Positions 47,617 through 59,670 are shown, counted from the first letter of the stretch. The stretch: 62,000 nt of DNA from Tubiluchus corallicola (GCA_030141605.1 JAQGDQ010000472.1:1-62000), one strand, 5' to 3'. The notes: generated from the sequence alone by a model not told the origin. Translations and numbers: made by a program.

Positions 47617-47723
47617 AATTACATAATTGTATGTATTCAAATCTTTAACAAATTAATAAACTACCAGGTTATGTTTCTTTGCACCTTTTAAAGGTTTGTT
47701 AGCGAGTGACGATTGTCACCATT

Positions 47724-48343
47724 TGTGTACTTGCAAAATAAAAACGTCCCCATAAGTCGGCATAGTTAAAACTACGTTATGATGCTTCGAAGTTGAATGC
47801 ATCAAATAAATACATTATACAGAAACCAACACTAAATAAGTTCGACTTTCATATTCTAGCATCAAATTATCAGAAAAATGTCCAAAAATACTAAAATTCT
47901 AATTTTATAACTCCTTATCCACTTTTCTGTCTAGAAACTAGTACATTGTACTGTAATTATAAAAAAGCTTCTATCTCCGATATTAGCTCGAGGAAGCTGC
48001 CATTTTGCTTCTGGTTTTTTCTGTTGTCAAGACCAGATCATTGTCAGTAAAAGTCATCTACTGGATTTAAACGTAACTTCAATGTGTACTTGTAAAGTCC
48101 ATAGCAACCACACTTTCGTCTGGTCTCTGGTTGTTAAGTGTTTTGTAGAAACGCAACAAAAACAATGGCTGACGTCAACGGTGATTTTCTCAAGATTATA
48201 TTTTTCAGTGTGCAGCCTGCACCTCAACTTCAACATGGATTATCTCAGCTTAGAAATAACATAGAGTGATGAACTTACTATCAAAATGATCCTCATGAAA
48301 TGGAGAATCAGAATATTTGGATATTTTGCTGTGCAAGCACACA
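47724..48343 (-). mobile_element. dispersed TIR element C, reverse copy
   Basis: The ends TGTGTACTTGCAAAATAAAA and TTTTGCTGTGCAAGCACACA are inverted repeats. The inner breakpoint of the large inverted duplication (about 48130) falls inside this element. Confidence 0.72.
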
Positions 48344-48865
48344 TTTGCTAAAACAACAATATGGCAAGCCGGCACTTATTAGCGTGAGGAATACAATTTT
48401 GTCAGTCAGCTTTTCTCAAATTAGCTAGCAATTAACAATATCGTTAATTACGACTATAAATGCCAGAATAAAGAATGGGAAAAGGCAGTCACACGGATGA
48501 CTTGCCAAAGAGGTAAATCATTCAAATGTAAGTGTTTATTAACCTTACAAGTGCTGACAAATAATTCTGCCAATTGGCTACTTATATATGGCTTAGGCTG
48601 AAAGTGTTTGCGGTGTACTGATAAATAAAATTGATGTGTGCAAAGATGATTTGAGTTAAATTATGTTTCTGTCTGTTTAGTATCATTGTGTTAAACTAAC
48701 ATGTATTACTGCTTCCAGAAACCGTTTTGCAAAATTGACTGTCTAACATTATGCAGTTGTTTGAAAAAAGAAAATATGTGAAATCTTTAGTTGTACATGT
48801 CAACAATGTGTCTTCATTTTAATTTAATTAGTCCATTGCAATAAAGTTACTAAGGGTTTATAATT

Positions 48866-49160
48866 ATCAAATATCAATTTTTTGTTTTTTATAAAGCAAA
48901 TGCTACATATTGGACTTTTATATTCTAAAATCGAATTATCGAGAAAATATTAAAATTCTAGTTTTTAACCCTGTACGCACTTTTTGTGCTAGAAACTAGT
49001 TGTGCAATTGTAAAAAACTCCTGTTTTCAAATTCCAATAGCAGCTCCTGGAAGCAATCATTTTGCTTCGGGTTTTTTTCTGTTGCTAAGCCCAGATCTTC
49101 GTCATTAAGAGCCATCTACTGGATTTAAACATAACTTCAATGTTCTCTTGCAAAAACTGC
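48866..49160 (-). mobile_element. dispersed TIR element C, partial reverse copy
   Basis: Matches the middle of element C on the minus strand (GCTACATATTGGACTTTTAT, CTACTGGATTTAAACATAAC). It lacks both termini. Confidence 0.65.
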
Positions 49161-49824
49161 CCGTGTAAAAACTACCTGCAGATAGTTATCTAATAAGAAA
49201 TGTACTCACTGTGACCATAGCCAACTTCATTATTAACCTCCATGCCGAACAATTACAAGTTATTCAAGCTTTACTATCAAAGGTAGCGTTCCCGTCACGT
49301 TCAGGAAACAAGTTGAAATTGCGAAGATCACAGGTGCAGAAAGATCATATATATATATATATACAACCAAGATAAGATTAACCATCACACGTATAACAAG
49401 CAGCAGAATTACACAGGAACTGAGTTAAAATAGAAAGTGAAAGCAAAGAGGGGTATTTGCCGAAGTAATCCCAGTCAAAGGTCTGTGCTACTAATGCTGT
49501 CAAAAACTATCTAAGGTTTGATCATTGTTGCTTACATTTGTTTCACAAGAAGGTACAAAGGTACACAATTTCAAAATGCACTTACGACCTTTGTGCAAGC
49601 AAAAGGATTTCCTGTGCTTTAAGACGAATTTTGGACAAGTAAAAGTATTCTAAGCACTGACCGGTAATAAACTCACAGAAAAAAGTTACCGAAAAAATTT
49701 GCGGGAAAAAATCACAGGAAAAAAGTGAAAATAGAAAAAGGAAGATTTGTTACACGTTCCAATAAATGACATTTTTCGCTCAGTTTTAAAAAGGAAAGTC
49801 TAGTTTTTTCCGCCCACTGTTGTC

Positions 49825-50998
49825 ACGGCATAATAAGTGAAGAGAGTGATGTGATGATGCTACACGGCATGATAAGTGAACAGAGTGATGTGATGATACT
49901 ACACGGCATGATAAGTGAAAAGAGTGATGTGATGATACTACACGGCATGATAAGTGAACAGAGTGATGTGATGATACTACACGGCATGATATGTGAACAG
50001 AGTGATGTGATGAGAGTATACGGCATGATATGTGAACAGAGTGATGTGATGAGAGTATACGGCATGATATGTGAACAGAGTGATGTGATGATACTACACA
50101 GCGTGATAAGTGAACAGAGTGATGTGATGAGAGTATACGGCATGATATGTGAACAGAGTGATGTGATGAGAGTATACGGCATGATATGTGAACAGAGTGA
50201 TGTGATGATACTACACAGCATGATAAGTGATGATACTTCACGGCATGATAAGTGAAGAGAGTGATGTGATGGTACTACACGGCATGATAAGTGAAAAGAG
50301 TGATGTGATGATACTACACGGTATGATAAGTGAACAGAGTGATGTGATGATACTACACGGCATGATATGTGAACAGAGTGATGTGATGATACTACACGGC
50401 ATGATATGTGAACAGAGTGATGTGATGAGAGTATACGGCATGATATGTGAACAGAGTGATGTGATGAGAGTATACGGCATGATATGTGAACAGAGTGATG
50501 TGATGAGAGTATACGGCATGATATGTGAACAGAGTGATGTGATGGTACTACATGGCATGATAAGTGAACAGAGTGATGTGATGATACTACACGGCATGAT
50601 AAGTGAACAGAGTGATGTGATGGTACTACATGGCATGATATGTGAGCAGAGTGATGTGATGGTACTATACGGCATGATAAGTGAACAGAGTGATGTGATG
50701 AGAGTATACGGCATGATATGTGAACAGAGTGATGTGATGAGAGTATACGGCATGATATGTGAACAGAGTGATGTGATGAGAGTATACGGCATGATATGTG
50801 AACAGAGTGATGTGATGATACTACACAGCATGATAAGTGAACAGAGTGATGTGATGAGAGTATACGGCATGATATGTGAACAGAGTGATGTGATGAGAGT
50901 ATACGGCATGATATGTGAACAGAGTGATGTGATGATACTACACAGCATGATAAGTGATGATACTTCACGGCATGATAAGTGAAGAGAGTGATGTGATG
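49825..50998 (+). repeat. 39-bp minisatellite, open in frame on both strands
   Basis: About 30 units built from ACGGCATGATATGTGAACAG plus AGTGATGTGATGAGAGTAT (39 bp), in two main variants ending GAGAGTAT or GATACTAC. A truncated junction (GTGATGATACTTCACGGC) occurs near 50226 and 50956, showing a higher-order duplication of about 730 bp. Being a multiple of 3 without stops, it reads as 13-residue repeats (MICEQSDVMRVYG) on the plus strand and as open frames on the minus strand. I see no splice sites, signal peptide or coding context. Confidence 0.95.
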
Positions 50999-51219
50999 AT
51001 CAGTAATGGTACATAGTTAAATTTACTTGGGGTGGGGCTTCAGAAAATTTTAGCCGTTGTTTTTTAACTGTTTAAACCGAAGCAAACAGTTGTCGAATTG
51101 TCGAAGTTCAAGAATTTGCCGGTACACGGCTTTTAAGCCGGTGACAGCTGACAACACAAATTGTGTGAGCAACAGTACTCTTTCTACCTGAAAGTGCATC
51201 GTCTCAGACATGTGCAATG

Positions 51220-51958
51220 GCCGCATGCCCACAACAGTCAACTACCACGTTTCTGGAGCTGTGAGCGCCCTGTGCTGTGAAGCAAACAGTACTGCCCTCA
51301 CGTGCCCACAACAGCCAAACACCATGTTGCTGGAGCTGTGAGCGCCCTGTGCTGGGCTGTGAAGCAAACAGTACTACCCTCGCATGCCCACAACAGCCAA
51401 ACACCATGTTGCTGGAGCTGTGAGCGCCCTGTGCTGGGCTGTGAAGCAAACAGTACTACCCTCGCATGCCCAAAACAGCCAAACACCATGTTGCTGGAGC
51501 TGTGAGCGCCCTGTGCTGGGCTGCGAAGCTAACAGTACTACCCTCGCATGCCCAGAACAGCCAAACACCATGTTGCTGGACCTGTGAGCGCCCTGTGCTG
51601 GGCTGCGAAGCTAACAGTACTACCCTCGCATGCCCAGAACAGCCAAACACCATGTTGCTGGAGCTGTGAGCGCCCTGTGCTGGGCTGCGAAGCTAACAGT
51701 ACTACCCTCGCATGCCCAGAACAGCCAAACACCATGTTGCTGGAGCTGTGAGTGCCCTGTGCTGGGCTGCGAAGCTAACAGTACTACCCTCGCATGCCCA
51801 GAACAGCCAAACACCATGTTGCTGGAGCTGTGAGCACCCTGTGCTGGGCTGCGAAGCTAACAGTACTACCCTCGCATGCCCAGAACAGCCAAACACCATG
51901 TTGCTGGAGCTGTGAGCGCCCTGTGCTGGGCTGCGAAGCTAACAGTACTACCCTCACG
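51220..51958 (+). repeat. 82-bp tandem satellite
   Basis: Nine units of 82 bp beginning ATGCCCAGAACAGCCAAACA and containing GTGAGCGCCCTGTGCTGGGC. They are GC-rich compared with the surroundings and over 90% alike. The array overlaps the geometric centre of the large inverted duplication. Staggered 65-67-codon frames every 82 bp are artefacts. Confidence 0.97.
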
Positions 51959-52278
51959 TGCTCTGGACTGTACAAGTATAAAGACAGAATGAAAGAAAAA
52001 AATCTCATTATATTGAATATTATTGGTAATATTTAGTGAAAACAGGGTGTGCTGCAGTTCCACAATACCTATACACGAGCCACCACTGGTGATGATACTG
52101 TGTGATAGTGGTTGAACATCGGTTTCATTTTCATAATCGATTTATCGAATTTAAATTTATTCAGTAATCGATTATAATTGGTTTCTAGGGAGGAAAAACT
52201 AGTAATTTTGACGAGTTCTAGGGTGTAATTAAGCTAACGAGTAGATTGCTTTAACATAATAGAAAAATACAACTTTAT

Positions 52279-52929
52279 GGCGCTATTACACTTTCGCACC
52301 GCCTAGCTTTTTCTAGGCTCGTACGTCATCATTCTATTATTCTTAAGTCATCAGTGAATGTTTCCGCTAATCTAATTGTAATTTAATCACATATTTAGGT
52401 ATAATTACCAATAATTACGCTGTATTGACAGTTCTACTCAGTATCGCCATCTTGTTTGTGTGTGTAGTCACGTGACGAATTTCGTACTAGTTTATGCATT
52501 ATCAGGGCCTAGCTTAAAAGGCACGTGACACACTTTCATCTTAATTGCATTTACGAAATAAAGAAAAAACTTTACCTTTATAATCTAATATGTGGGAACA
52601 CTATAATATGATACAAACTCCCGTGGCTGCAACCATAATAATCATAAATTATGCAAAAAAACTAAAAATACAAGTTAAGTGCCATATACGTCACTGCGCG
52701 AGTGCGATTGCGCATTAGTTGTGTAAACACGGTTATTCACGTGGAGCTTTTTGCGTATTGACGGCGGTAAGTAATGTATGATTTTAATCTGGAATTATGA
52801 AGCCTAAAAACCTATATTATTATGGCAATATGGTGTATATTACGCCTGTTGGTCTGCTTTCTGGCCTGCAGGCGTAAAAACAACCAATAGGCCAGGAAAA
52901 GCTAGTCGGTGCGAAAGTGTAATAGCGCC
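52279..52929 (+). mobile_element. Mutator-like MITE with 9-bp target duplication
   Basis: The ends GGCGCTATTACACTTTCGCA and TGCGAAAGTGTAATAGCGCC extend to 33 bp of inverted repeat with one mismatch. The flanks are identical 9-bp CAACTTTAT (52270-52278 and 52930-52938). A 9-bp duplication with long TIRs points to the MuDR superfamily. There is no transposase frame in 651 bp. Confidence 0.93.
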
Positions 52930-52938
52930 CAACTTTAT

Positions 52939-53548
52939 TCAAGTTTTGCCCACGAAAAAGGTCAACTGAAACTCTGACAAAAAGGCACGCAAATGCCCGA
53001 AATCTTTTGCATTATATCACTTATAAAGATATGCGTTGCTGACCGTAAAATACGAAACGAAACACAACAAATTTCGAAATTTTTAACAAATGACATTTTG
53101 AGAGTAACAGGTTTGCTATCCTTAGCCATTGCTGTTTTAATTACAGTGTTGATGGAAAAAGTAATCAGTATCAAGTTTTAAATGAGATTATTTTACTAGT
53201 TTGGAGTTTACAAAACTGTTGTTATCGTTTGCGCGCTTGTCCGTACTTATTTTTGTTTACAAAAACCATTACCTGTCTCAAGAGAAATTTGCTCATCTAA
53301 GCAGTGTCTCCAAGGCAATAAGTTATTGTACAAAGATGACAACGTACGTCTTGATTTCACTAAGATGCTGTACGTGTTTACCGCGCGATTTTCTGAAAAG
53401 TAAGTGTAAATGGCATTGGTAATGCGATTGATTTACGTTGGGAGCTGAGAAAATTATCAACGATCGAAAATAAAAGCCCAATTGATTAATAATCGATTAA
53501 TCAATACCGCTGCTATGGTGAGGAAGTGAGTGAAATGATCTTATGATG
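52939..53548. other. no gene seen
   Basis: Short frames of 60-73 codons lack splice or homology support. I see no terminal repeats here. Confidence 0.4.
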
Positions 53549-53676
53549 CAGTGAAGTGTCGTACAGGTGTGAACAAAGCAATCTTCTGATACAGTGAAGT
53601 GTCCTACAGGTATGAACAAAGCAATCTTCTGATATGGTGAAGTGGCATACAGGTGTGAACAAAGCAATCTTCTGAT
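53549..53676 (+). repeat. 43-bp minisatellite (three units)
   Basis: Three units of ACAGTGAAGTGTCCTACAGG plus TATGAACAAAGCAATCTTCTGAT. The array ends exactly where the next hAT-like element begins. Confidence 0.9.
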
Positions 53677-54566
53677 CAGGGGCGTCGTGCACCAAAAAAA
53701 TTGGGTTTGGGGGCCGACTGTATATAATGGCGGAACTTAACTGTTTAAAAAACGTATAATTTTGGAAAAAAATAAACAGTATTTTGCGTGCAAGAAAAAC
53801 GATTTATTTATTCCCAATTGGCATTTAACTTAAAGCTATAGCAACGGAAACTTAATTAAAATTAAATTAAAATTTAATTAAGTATTTATTAGCTGTCAGG
53901 AATCCGATGCAAATTTAATGAAGTCAGATTGGACTGCCTTGACATCGTTTAAGAAATATAGCTAAAATCGCAGCGAAAACTAGCAAAGATTTTCTTAGCA
54001 GGAGAAAAATGATGAAATGTGCTCAAAATCACGCCCTTTTATCCAGCAAACTCGTGGGAAAGAGTCACTAAGGAGTAGCAAAGAGTCGATAATGTCCAAT
54101 CAGGAGGTGGCTGGACCGTGGCTCATCAATTTGTATCTCCCAAACCGACTCTCTGGTACTAGGCTAGCTCCACATGACTTCAATGTTTGCATTGTTTTTG
54201 CTCTATTATTTCACTGCTGAACGAAGCTCGAGTGCTAACTGAGCCGTTTTGTTAACTAACAGTCTTTTGTGCAAAGACGCTAATGCTACTCAACGAGCTG
54301 GTTTGTTAACTGTTCCTGCCTGCCTCCTGAATAGATTACATGCAAACAAATTAACTACATCCTGACTTTCAGGTAAACACGTACTCATGCTCATACTGTT
54401 CACATTTATGGAGCGCTGGCCCGATATTGCGTGTCAAAAAGTCGGAAATAAATTTGCTTACCGGTCTCATTACGAGCCGCTGACACCCTTCAAATTTTTG
54501 ACATTTTCTAAAAAAATTGGGGGGGGCGCGCCCCCCCCCCCGGGCCCCTATGGCACGACGCCACTG
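53677..54566 (+). mobile_element. hAT-like element at the inner breakpoint of the right arm
   Basis: The ends CAGGGGCGTCGTGC and GCACGACGCCACTG are inverted repeats (one mismatch) about 890 bp apart, with G- and C-runs just inside the termini. The right flank is the first base of the inverted-duplication arm. No 8-bp duplication is visible, as expected if the insertion was followed by rearrangement. There is no transposase frame. Confidence 0.72.
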
Positions 54567-55000
54567 AACCAGACGAAAGTGTGGTTGCTATGGACTTTAC
54601 AAGAACACATTGAAGTTACGTTTAAATCCAGTAGATGGCTCTTACTGACAATGATCGGGTCTTGGCAACAGAAAAAACCAGAAGCAAAATGGCAGCTTCC
54701 TCGAGCTACAATCGGAGATAGAAGCTTTTTCATAATTACAGTACTAGTTTCTAGACAGAAAAGTGGATAAGGAGTTATAAAATTAGAATTTTATTATTTT
54801 TGGACATTTTTCTGATAATTTGATGCTAGAATATGAAAGTCGAACTTATTTAGTGTTGGTTTCTGTATAATGTATTTAGCATTTGTTTTCACAAAAAATA
54901 AAAATTGACATTTGACCAAATTTTTGATGCATTCAACTTCGAAGCATCATAACGTAGTTTTAACTATGCCGACTTATGGGGACGTTTTTATTTTGCAAGT
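54567..55000 (+). mobile_element. dispersed TIR element C, truncated copy
   Basis: Contains the distal two thirds of element C, ending TTTTTATTTTGCAAGTACACA. Its start is cut at the hAT-like element that borders the arm. Confidence 0.7.
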
Positions 55001-55112
55001 ACACAAATGGTGACAATCTTCACTCGCTAACAAACATTTAAAAGGTGCAAAGAAACATAACCTGGTAGTTTATTAATTTGTTAAAGATTTGAATACATAC
55101 AATTATGTAATT

Positions 55113-55524
55113 CAGGGGTGTGCAAACTGTGGCCCGAGGGCCACTTGTGGCCCGCTAAGAGATCTTGTGCGACCTGCGAAGAGGTTTGTCATTGTAATGA
55201 GTGGCCCATGCGATCCAGCTGAAGTCTGCGCCAATATCACAACGACAGTGTGGGTAGTTTTTTCCTCTAGATCGGATGGCATTAACCCTTACAAGACTTC
55301 TTGTCACTTAATGTCACTGTCAGACATGACGAAATATTTGGTTTTTAATATAAATTTTAATAACTTCTAAAATAGTTTCTTGAGTGCAGTAGTAATGTAT
55401 GCAGGTCGGATGCAAAAAAAATCATTATTGGGCCCTACTGTACTTGACCAAACTGCATGTGGCCCACAGGAATTGCAGGAATATTTAGTGTGGCCCGGCT
55501 AGCCAGATAATTTGCACACGCCTG
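55113..55524 (+). mobile_element. hAT-type MITE, family CAGGGGTGTGCAAA, copy 4
   Basis: Mirror of 47182-47616. The ends are CAGGGGTGTGCAAACTG and AATTTGCACACGCCTG. Confidence 0.88.
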
Positions 55525-55619
55525 GTCTAATTGTTTGTCCAACTTAACTGTAGCCACAACCGTTATATTGCGAATAAACACTTCTGCTAGATTAATGCAG
55601 TTTATGAATTCTTATGCAA

Positions 55620-55703
55620 CGGATGTGAATGTAAATACATTGGTCAAACTACCAAACAATTACATATTCACATCCATGAACGATGCCGACGCATACTGAA
55701 TAG
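55620..55703 (+). pseudogene. GIY-YIG endonuclease remnant, mirrored copy
   Basis: Plus-strand translation CNGCECKYIGQTTKQLHIHI then HERCRRILNSDNV. It has K where the other arm has N before YIGQT; otherwise it is the same reading. Confidence 0.55.
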
Positions 55704-55793
55704 TGATAACGTTATTTTAACCAATAGCCGATAATTTGAACAGCCAATTATCCAATACATTGATGTGATTGGGCGTAGAATTTAACATATTAC

Positions 55794-56126
55794 CCCTTTC
55801 ATACCCGTTGCATCCCGTGGGATACGAGAATATTTTCTGCCTTTAAAATTAACAAAATTTTAAAACTGACAGTTATTAGATCTGTTAATAGTTATTTTGA
55901 TTTGAGCCAATAACAATAGACTAAAAATGGTGATAAAATGGCAAACTAGAAAATCTGCGTAGCATAAAAAACTGCGCAAGGTACAGTACTTTAGAGATGA
56001 CTTTGTACAGATCAGCATAGCGTGCATACTAAATGTCTTAAATACTTTGAAAAATTATCAGCAGTTGCAAAATGAATCACATTTTTTGCTTTTGTTGTGT
56101 TTTTAAAAAAGTCGGGACTGAAAGGG
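55794..56126 (-). mobile_element. piggyBac-type MITE, mirrored copy
   Basis: Reverse complement of 46608-46912, with a TTAA on the right side. The left flank reads TTAC, a point change of the target site. Confidence 0.85.
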
Positions 56127-56765
56127 TTAAGCACTGCAAATACACTTAAAAAATAATCAAAAAAATTCAAAATTAAAACTTGATAAAATGTTACAGAACA
56201 CGCATGCCTTCATAATGACGTAATACATAAAAATGACTGTCACGATACTGCAAAAATTCTAACAAATTTAAAGCACCGATTCTCAAAATTCAATGAATGA
56301 AACAGCATTTCCAGAGGATTATCTTGTTTGGCAGACGACACAATTGTTCCAAGACCTTGCAAACTGTGAACAGTTCATTACAAAATTGTCAAAACGTGAC
56401 ATCAAAAGTATATGATTAGCTGATAAACTAAAAAAATAGAATATTAATTGCAACAGACGCGCATTTAATAAATAAATAAATAAATACAAGATATGTTTGC
56501 TACTGAAATAAATAAATCTGTACCTTCTGTAACTTCACGTTATATGTTATGCATTAGAATAAGGTAGAAATTTATTTTTTACTTGGGTACATTAAAATTT
56601 CATGCAATACAATGCTTCTTTAAAGGTCCATGGCAACACTGTTATCACAACATTCACTGCTTACTAATAAAAATATACAAAGTCTGTCAAAAACTACAAC
56701 CCAAACGATGCAAACTGTTTTTTTAAATTTGGATCACAAGGTTTGGAAGACCACTTCTGCAGAAA

Positions 56766-58045
56766 TTACTTATGAACCACTTTCTTGGCTCTTTCCTCCT
56801 CCAAAGCTTTCCGTAAAGTATCAGGGAGTGCCTTCCGACTTGCCAACCTCTGTTGTTTGATGGCGTAAGCGCTTCGCATAATATCCGGAACTAACTCATC
56901 TTGCCAAGAAACGCGTCTTTCCACGACGCTCGTCCCGCTTTCTTCTGCCATCTTGTTGCTGTGTAAGATACCCAGCAGGCACTCCGTCTCCACAGCTTTC
57001 TGTATCTCTCTCAAGTCCGTATTTTCATATGTGCCTTTTGTTCCTCCCACCCGACTTATGAGTTTAACTGTGTGGTCGACAACTTCGTAGTCGTTGGCTC
57101 TTTCCTCCAGCTGTTCCACGGCCACCTCAAACGCGCCCATGATGATCGTTCTGAACATGTTGAGCAGGTAGATTGCGGCTGCAAAGTTTAAAATGAAGAA
57201 ATACGCAGGTCCAAAGAACGGATGAGCATTCTGGAACTTATAAGAGCTTCCACCACCCAGTAGCATGTCTATTAGTGACCCCATAGATACTAAAAATGTG
57301 TTGAAGTCATAGAGAACATTATGGAACACAAGCATACCAAACAATGCAAACGGCAGCAGTACTAAGAACAAAATAATCGTGTAGTTAATTAGAGTATCCG
57401 AAGAAAGAGTAATTGTATCTGGAAAGACAAACATCATCTTATTAAATGACAGCATCTTCCACAGTTTCATCGTTACCAAGACAACTAGAAAGCCAAGCAC
57501 GTACGTTAGCGTGAAATCCCAGAATGCAGCTGTGTAAAAACTCAAGAATTTCGATTGTTCCGCCCGCTTGTTTTCTTCTAGTAAACTGTCAATAAGTATG
57601 GTTTTCTTCACGAAAAGGATAAATCCTGTTAGGGAAAGAACTATAATGCTGAACTCGACGCAATTCCAGGTACTTTTAAAATAGCTTAACTTGAGCTCGT
57701 TGAGTTGCTTTCCTTCCCTGTAGATAAACACTCCAAGTAGAACAAGGTAGAGAAGTTCACTCGACAATACTGACACGTCTACGGCACTTGCAAATGTCGC
57801 CAGGTTCAACGTAAAAATCTGATAAATTGGAAAAATGCCACCGGTATTGCTAAACTCCACAATCATTAGCACGATGCTAAACAAGTTTGTGTTGGAGTTG
57901 AATAGAGTCATCTCGATCATCACGGCTCGCGTGCGTTCATCAATCCAACGCGAATCGATCAATGAATCGATAATCAATTCACTATCAGAGCGATTGCGGC
58001 TCAATTCCTTTACGTACCCACCACCGCTGTAGAAAGCTAACTGTC
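56766..58045 (-). CDS. second polycystin-1-like gene: terminal exon (channel module)
   Basis: A 1,280-bp exon on the minus strand with the same acceptor (TTATTACAG) and stop as 44700-45979. The 412 residues from MSRNRSD onward differ at 16 positions by my count, with no stop or frameshift. Half the differences fall in the pore loop and last helix. One changes ILLLVLL to ILFLVLL in helix 10, others change FITIIMDAF to FRTIIMGAF at the end of helix 11, and GGGSFHKF becomes GGGSSYKF. It is convergent with the first gene. The rest of this gene lies beyond the right edge. Confidence 0.93.
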
Positions 58046-58164
58046 CTGTAATAAGAAAATGACAGCTATTAAAAAGTGAAATAACTAACTCTATGTAAAG
58101 TTTTAAGTATTAGTATTACTTGTTTACTATAATATGATAGCAACACTGATTTTTAGCTACAGAA

Positions 58165-58710
58165 ATCTGTCGGTTATCTGACTGTTGGCATCCTTCTGTC
58201 TCGGAAGACAATGGAGTGTGCGCCAAGAGAGTCAGTTAATGATCATATTGATGGAGCTGCAGCGTCAACTGTGGCTGAGCAGTGTGATCCTTGAACGTCT
58301 CCAGCGTGCACGCCTGGGCAAGGTGTACGGTGATACTGAGTTGCCCAGACAACAGGAATCCCTCTTTTCCCCTAGTGTAGTCCAAAGGAAAGCAGAGCGA
58401 TACGTTTGGCACCAGGTTGGCTGCAGGAGCCGCCAGAGTCAGTGAGCATGCTGCACTGGTCAGTCTTCGGGGCTCCACTCCTGATTTGGTAGGTTTACTC
58501 TTCTACACATGGCCGTTGGGTCACTTGACCTCCTCCGCCCTCTAGCCGTTGGCGCTTGTGCAGCTCCTCTGTCTAGTGTTGAGATACAGTGTGGGCATCC
58601 CACAAGCCTACAGCACCTGGTATTCCTAAGCAGTCACCCATCCAAGTACTAACCAGGCTCTGTGTTGCTTAACTTCGGTGATCAGTTTTCAACGTGATTT
58701 GGCCGTAGTC
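58165..58710 (-). mobile_element. 5S rRNA-derived SINE-like element, mirrored copy
   Basis: The 5S-like head is 58604-58710 on the minus strand. The body has about 50 bases (around 58512-58560) that are absent from the other arm, which lies between GCACAAGC and GGCCATG there. Confidence 0.7.
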
Positions 58711-59670
58711 AAATCACTGTGGTAGCAGTATTAACATTACCAAGCCACTGAATAATACCAAGATAAATTCAGCAATTGGTTTTACAAAAGAAAATCTAGC
58801 AGCCAATCAAAAAGACCCACAGACTTAACAGACTCTGCCCTAATAGACACACTTTGGGACAGAAGCATTGCAAAGGCTTTAAGTAAAGTTTAAAAGTGAA
58901 TTCATGTCTAAAGTCGAAATTCCTGCATGTGATTATTTAAAAAGACCAATTTATATGTGAATTAATAAAAAATGAAGAAAATCACAAAAATCTGATTATT
59001 ACGATTAAAAATTACAAAAATTTGTGCAAGGTCGGTTGCTTCATTTCTTCACGAAGAAGTTGGTTTATGAAATTCTCATACTGATAAAACATTGAAAATC
59101 TGTTGCTCTGTACTGCACATATTCACACTAAACATCAAGTCACCTTGAGTTGTAGCTGGTGATGACCATGTGAAAAGCAGCAGGAGATTCAAAAGCAAAC
59201 TTGCTGGTCAAGTGATTAAATGTTTGGCTTCCAGAAACAACGAAGTTAATTGCAGCGGATAAACAGATGACCAGATTCAAAGCAAAACCGCTAAGCTAAC
59301 ATATTAGGGCATATGATAAACATATTGGTACCTGTTTACAAGCAAAGCTGTACTTAACGTGACCATTTCTATGTATATTATAAAGCACAAAAGCGAAGCA
59401 AAGACGACACAAAAGTAGGAAAGGCTTTCCTTGGGCACACACAAGTGTCTTATTTTAAGTGCGTGAAGTAAAAATATTGAGTCAATTATGTGGAGTTATT
59501 TGAGTCAATTACCGACAGTTTTTCTATACATTTGAATAGTCCCATACTAGACGTTTTTGAGTCAATTAGGGGAGAGATTCTATTAACCGTGAGTCTAACA
59601 AATGTCGCTACTGTATCATTAAATGTATTGGAATAAACGACGACCATCATATCTAATAAATGACACGTAC

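Larger units (their letters stand above)
41118..48130 (+). repeat. left arm of a 7-kb inverted duplication
   Basis: Every landmark here (polycystin exons 10-13, 5S-derived SINE, piggyBac and hAT MITEs, GIY-YIG remnant, most of TIR element C) recurs in opposite order and strand at 54567-62000. For the last exon the paired coordinates sum to 102745. The outer end of the duplication lies beyond the window. The arms differ by substitutions and indels, so they are not an exact copy. Confidence 0.95.

Noticed and set aside
49786-50982. Frames of up to 381 codons on both strands
   Set aside because: Explained by the 39-bp unit being stop-free and a multiple of three; no coding context.
49825-51958. 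CRISPR-like direct repeats
   Set aside because: Units are contiguous without unique spacers and the DNA is animal nuclear; these are minisatellites.
51204-52063. Ladder of 65-67-codon frames
   Set aside because: They repeat every 82 bp with the satellite and occur on both strands.
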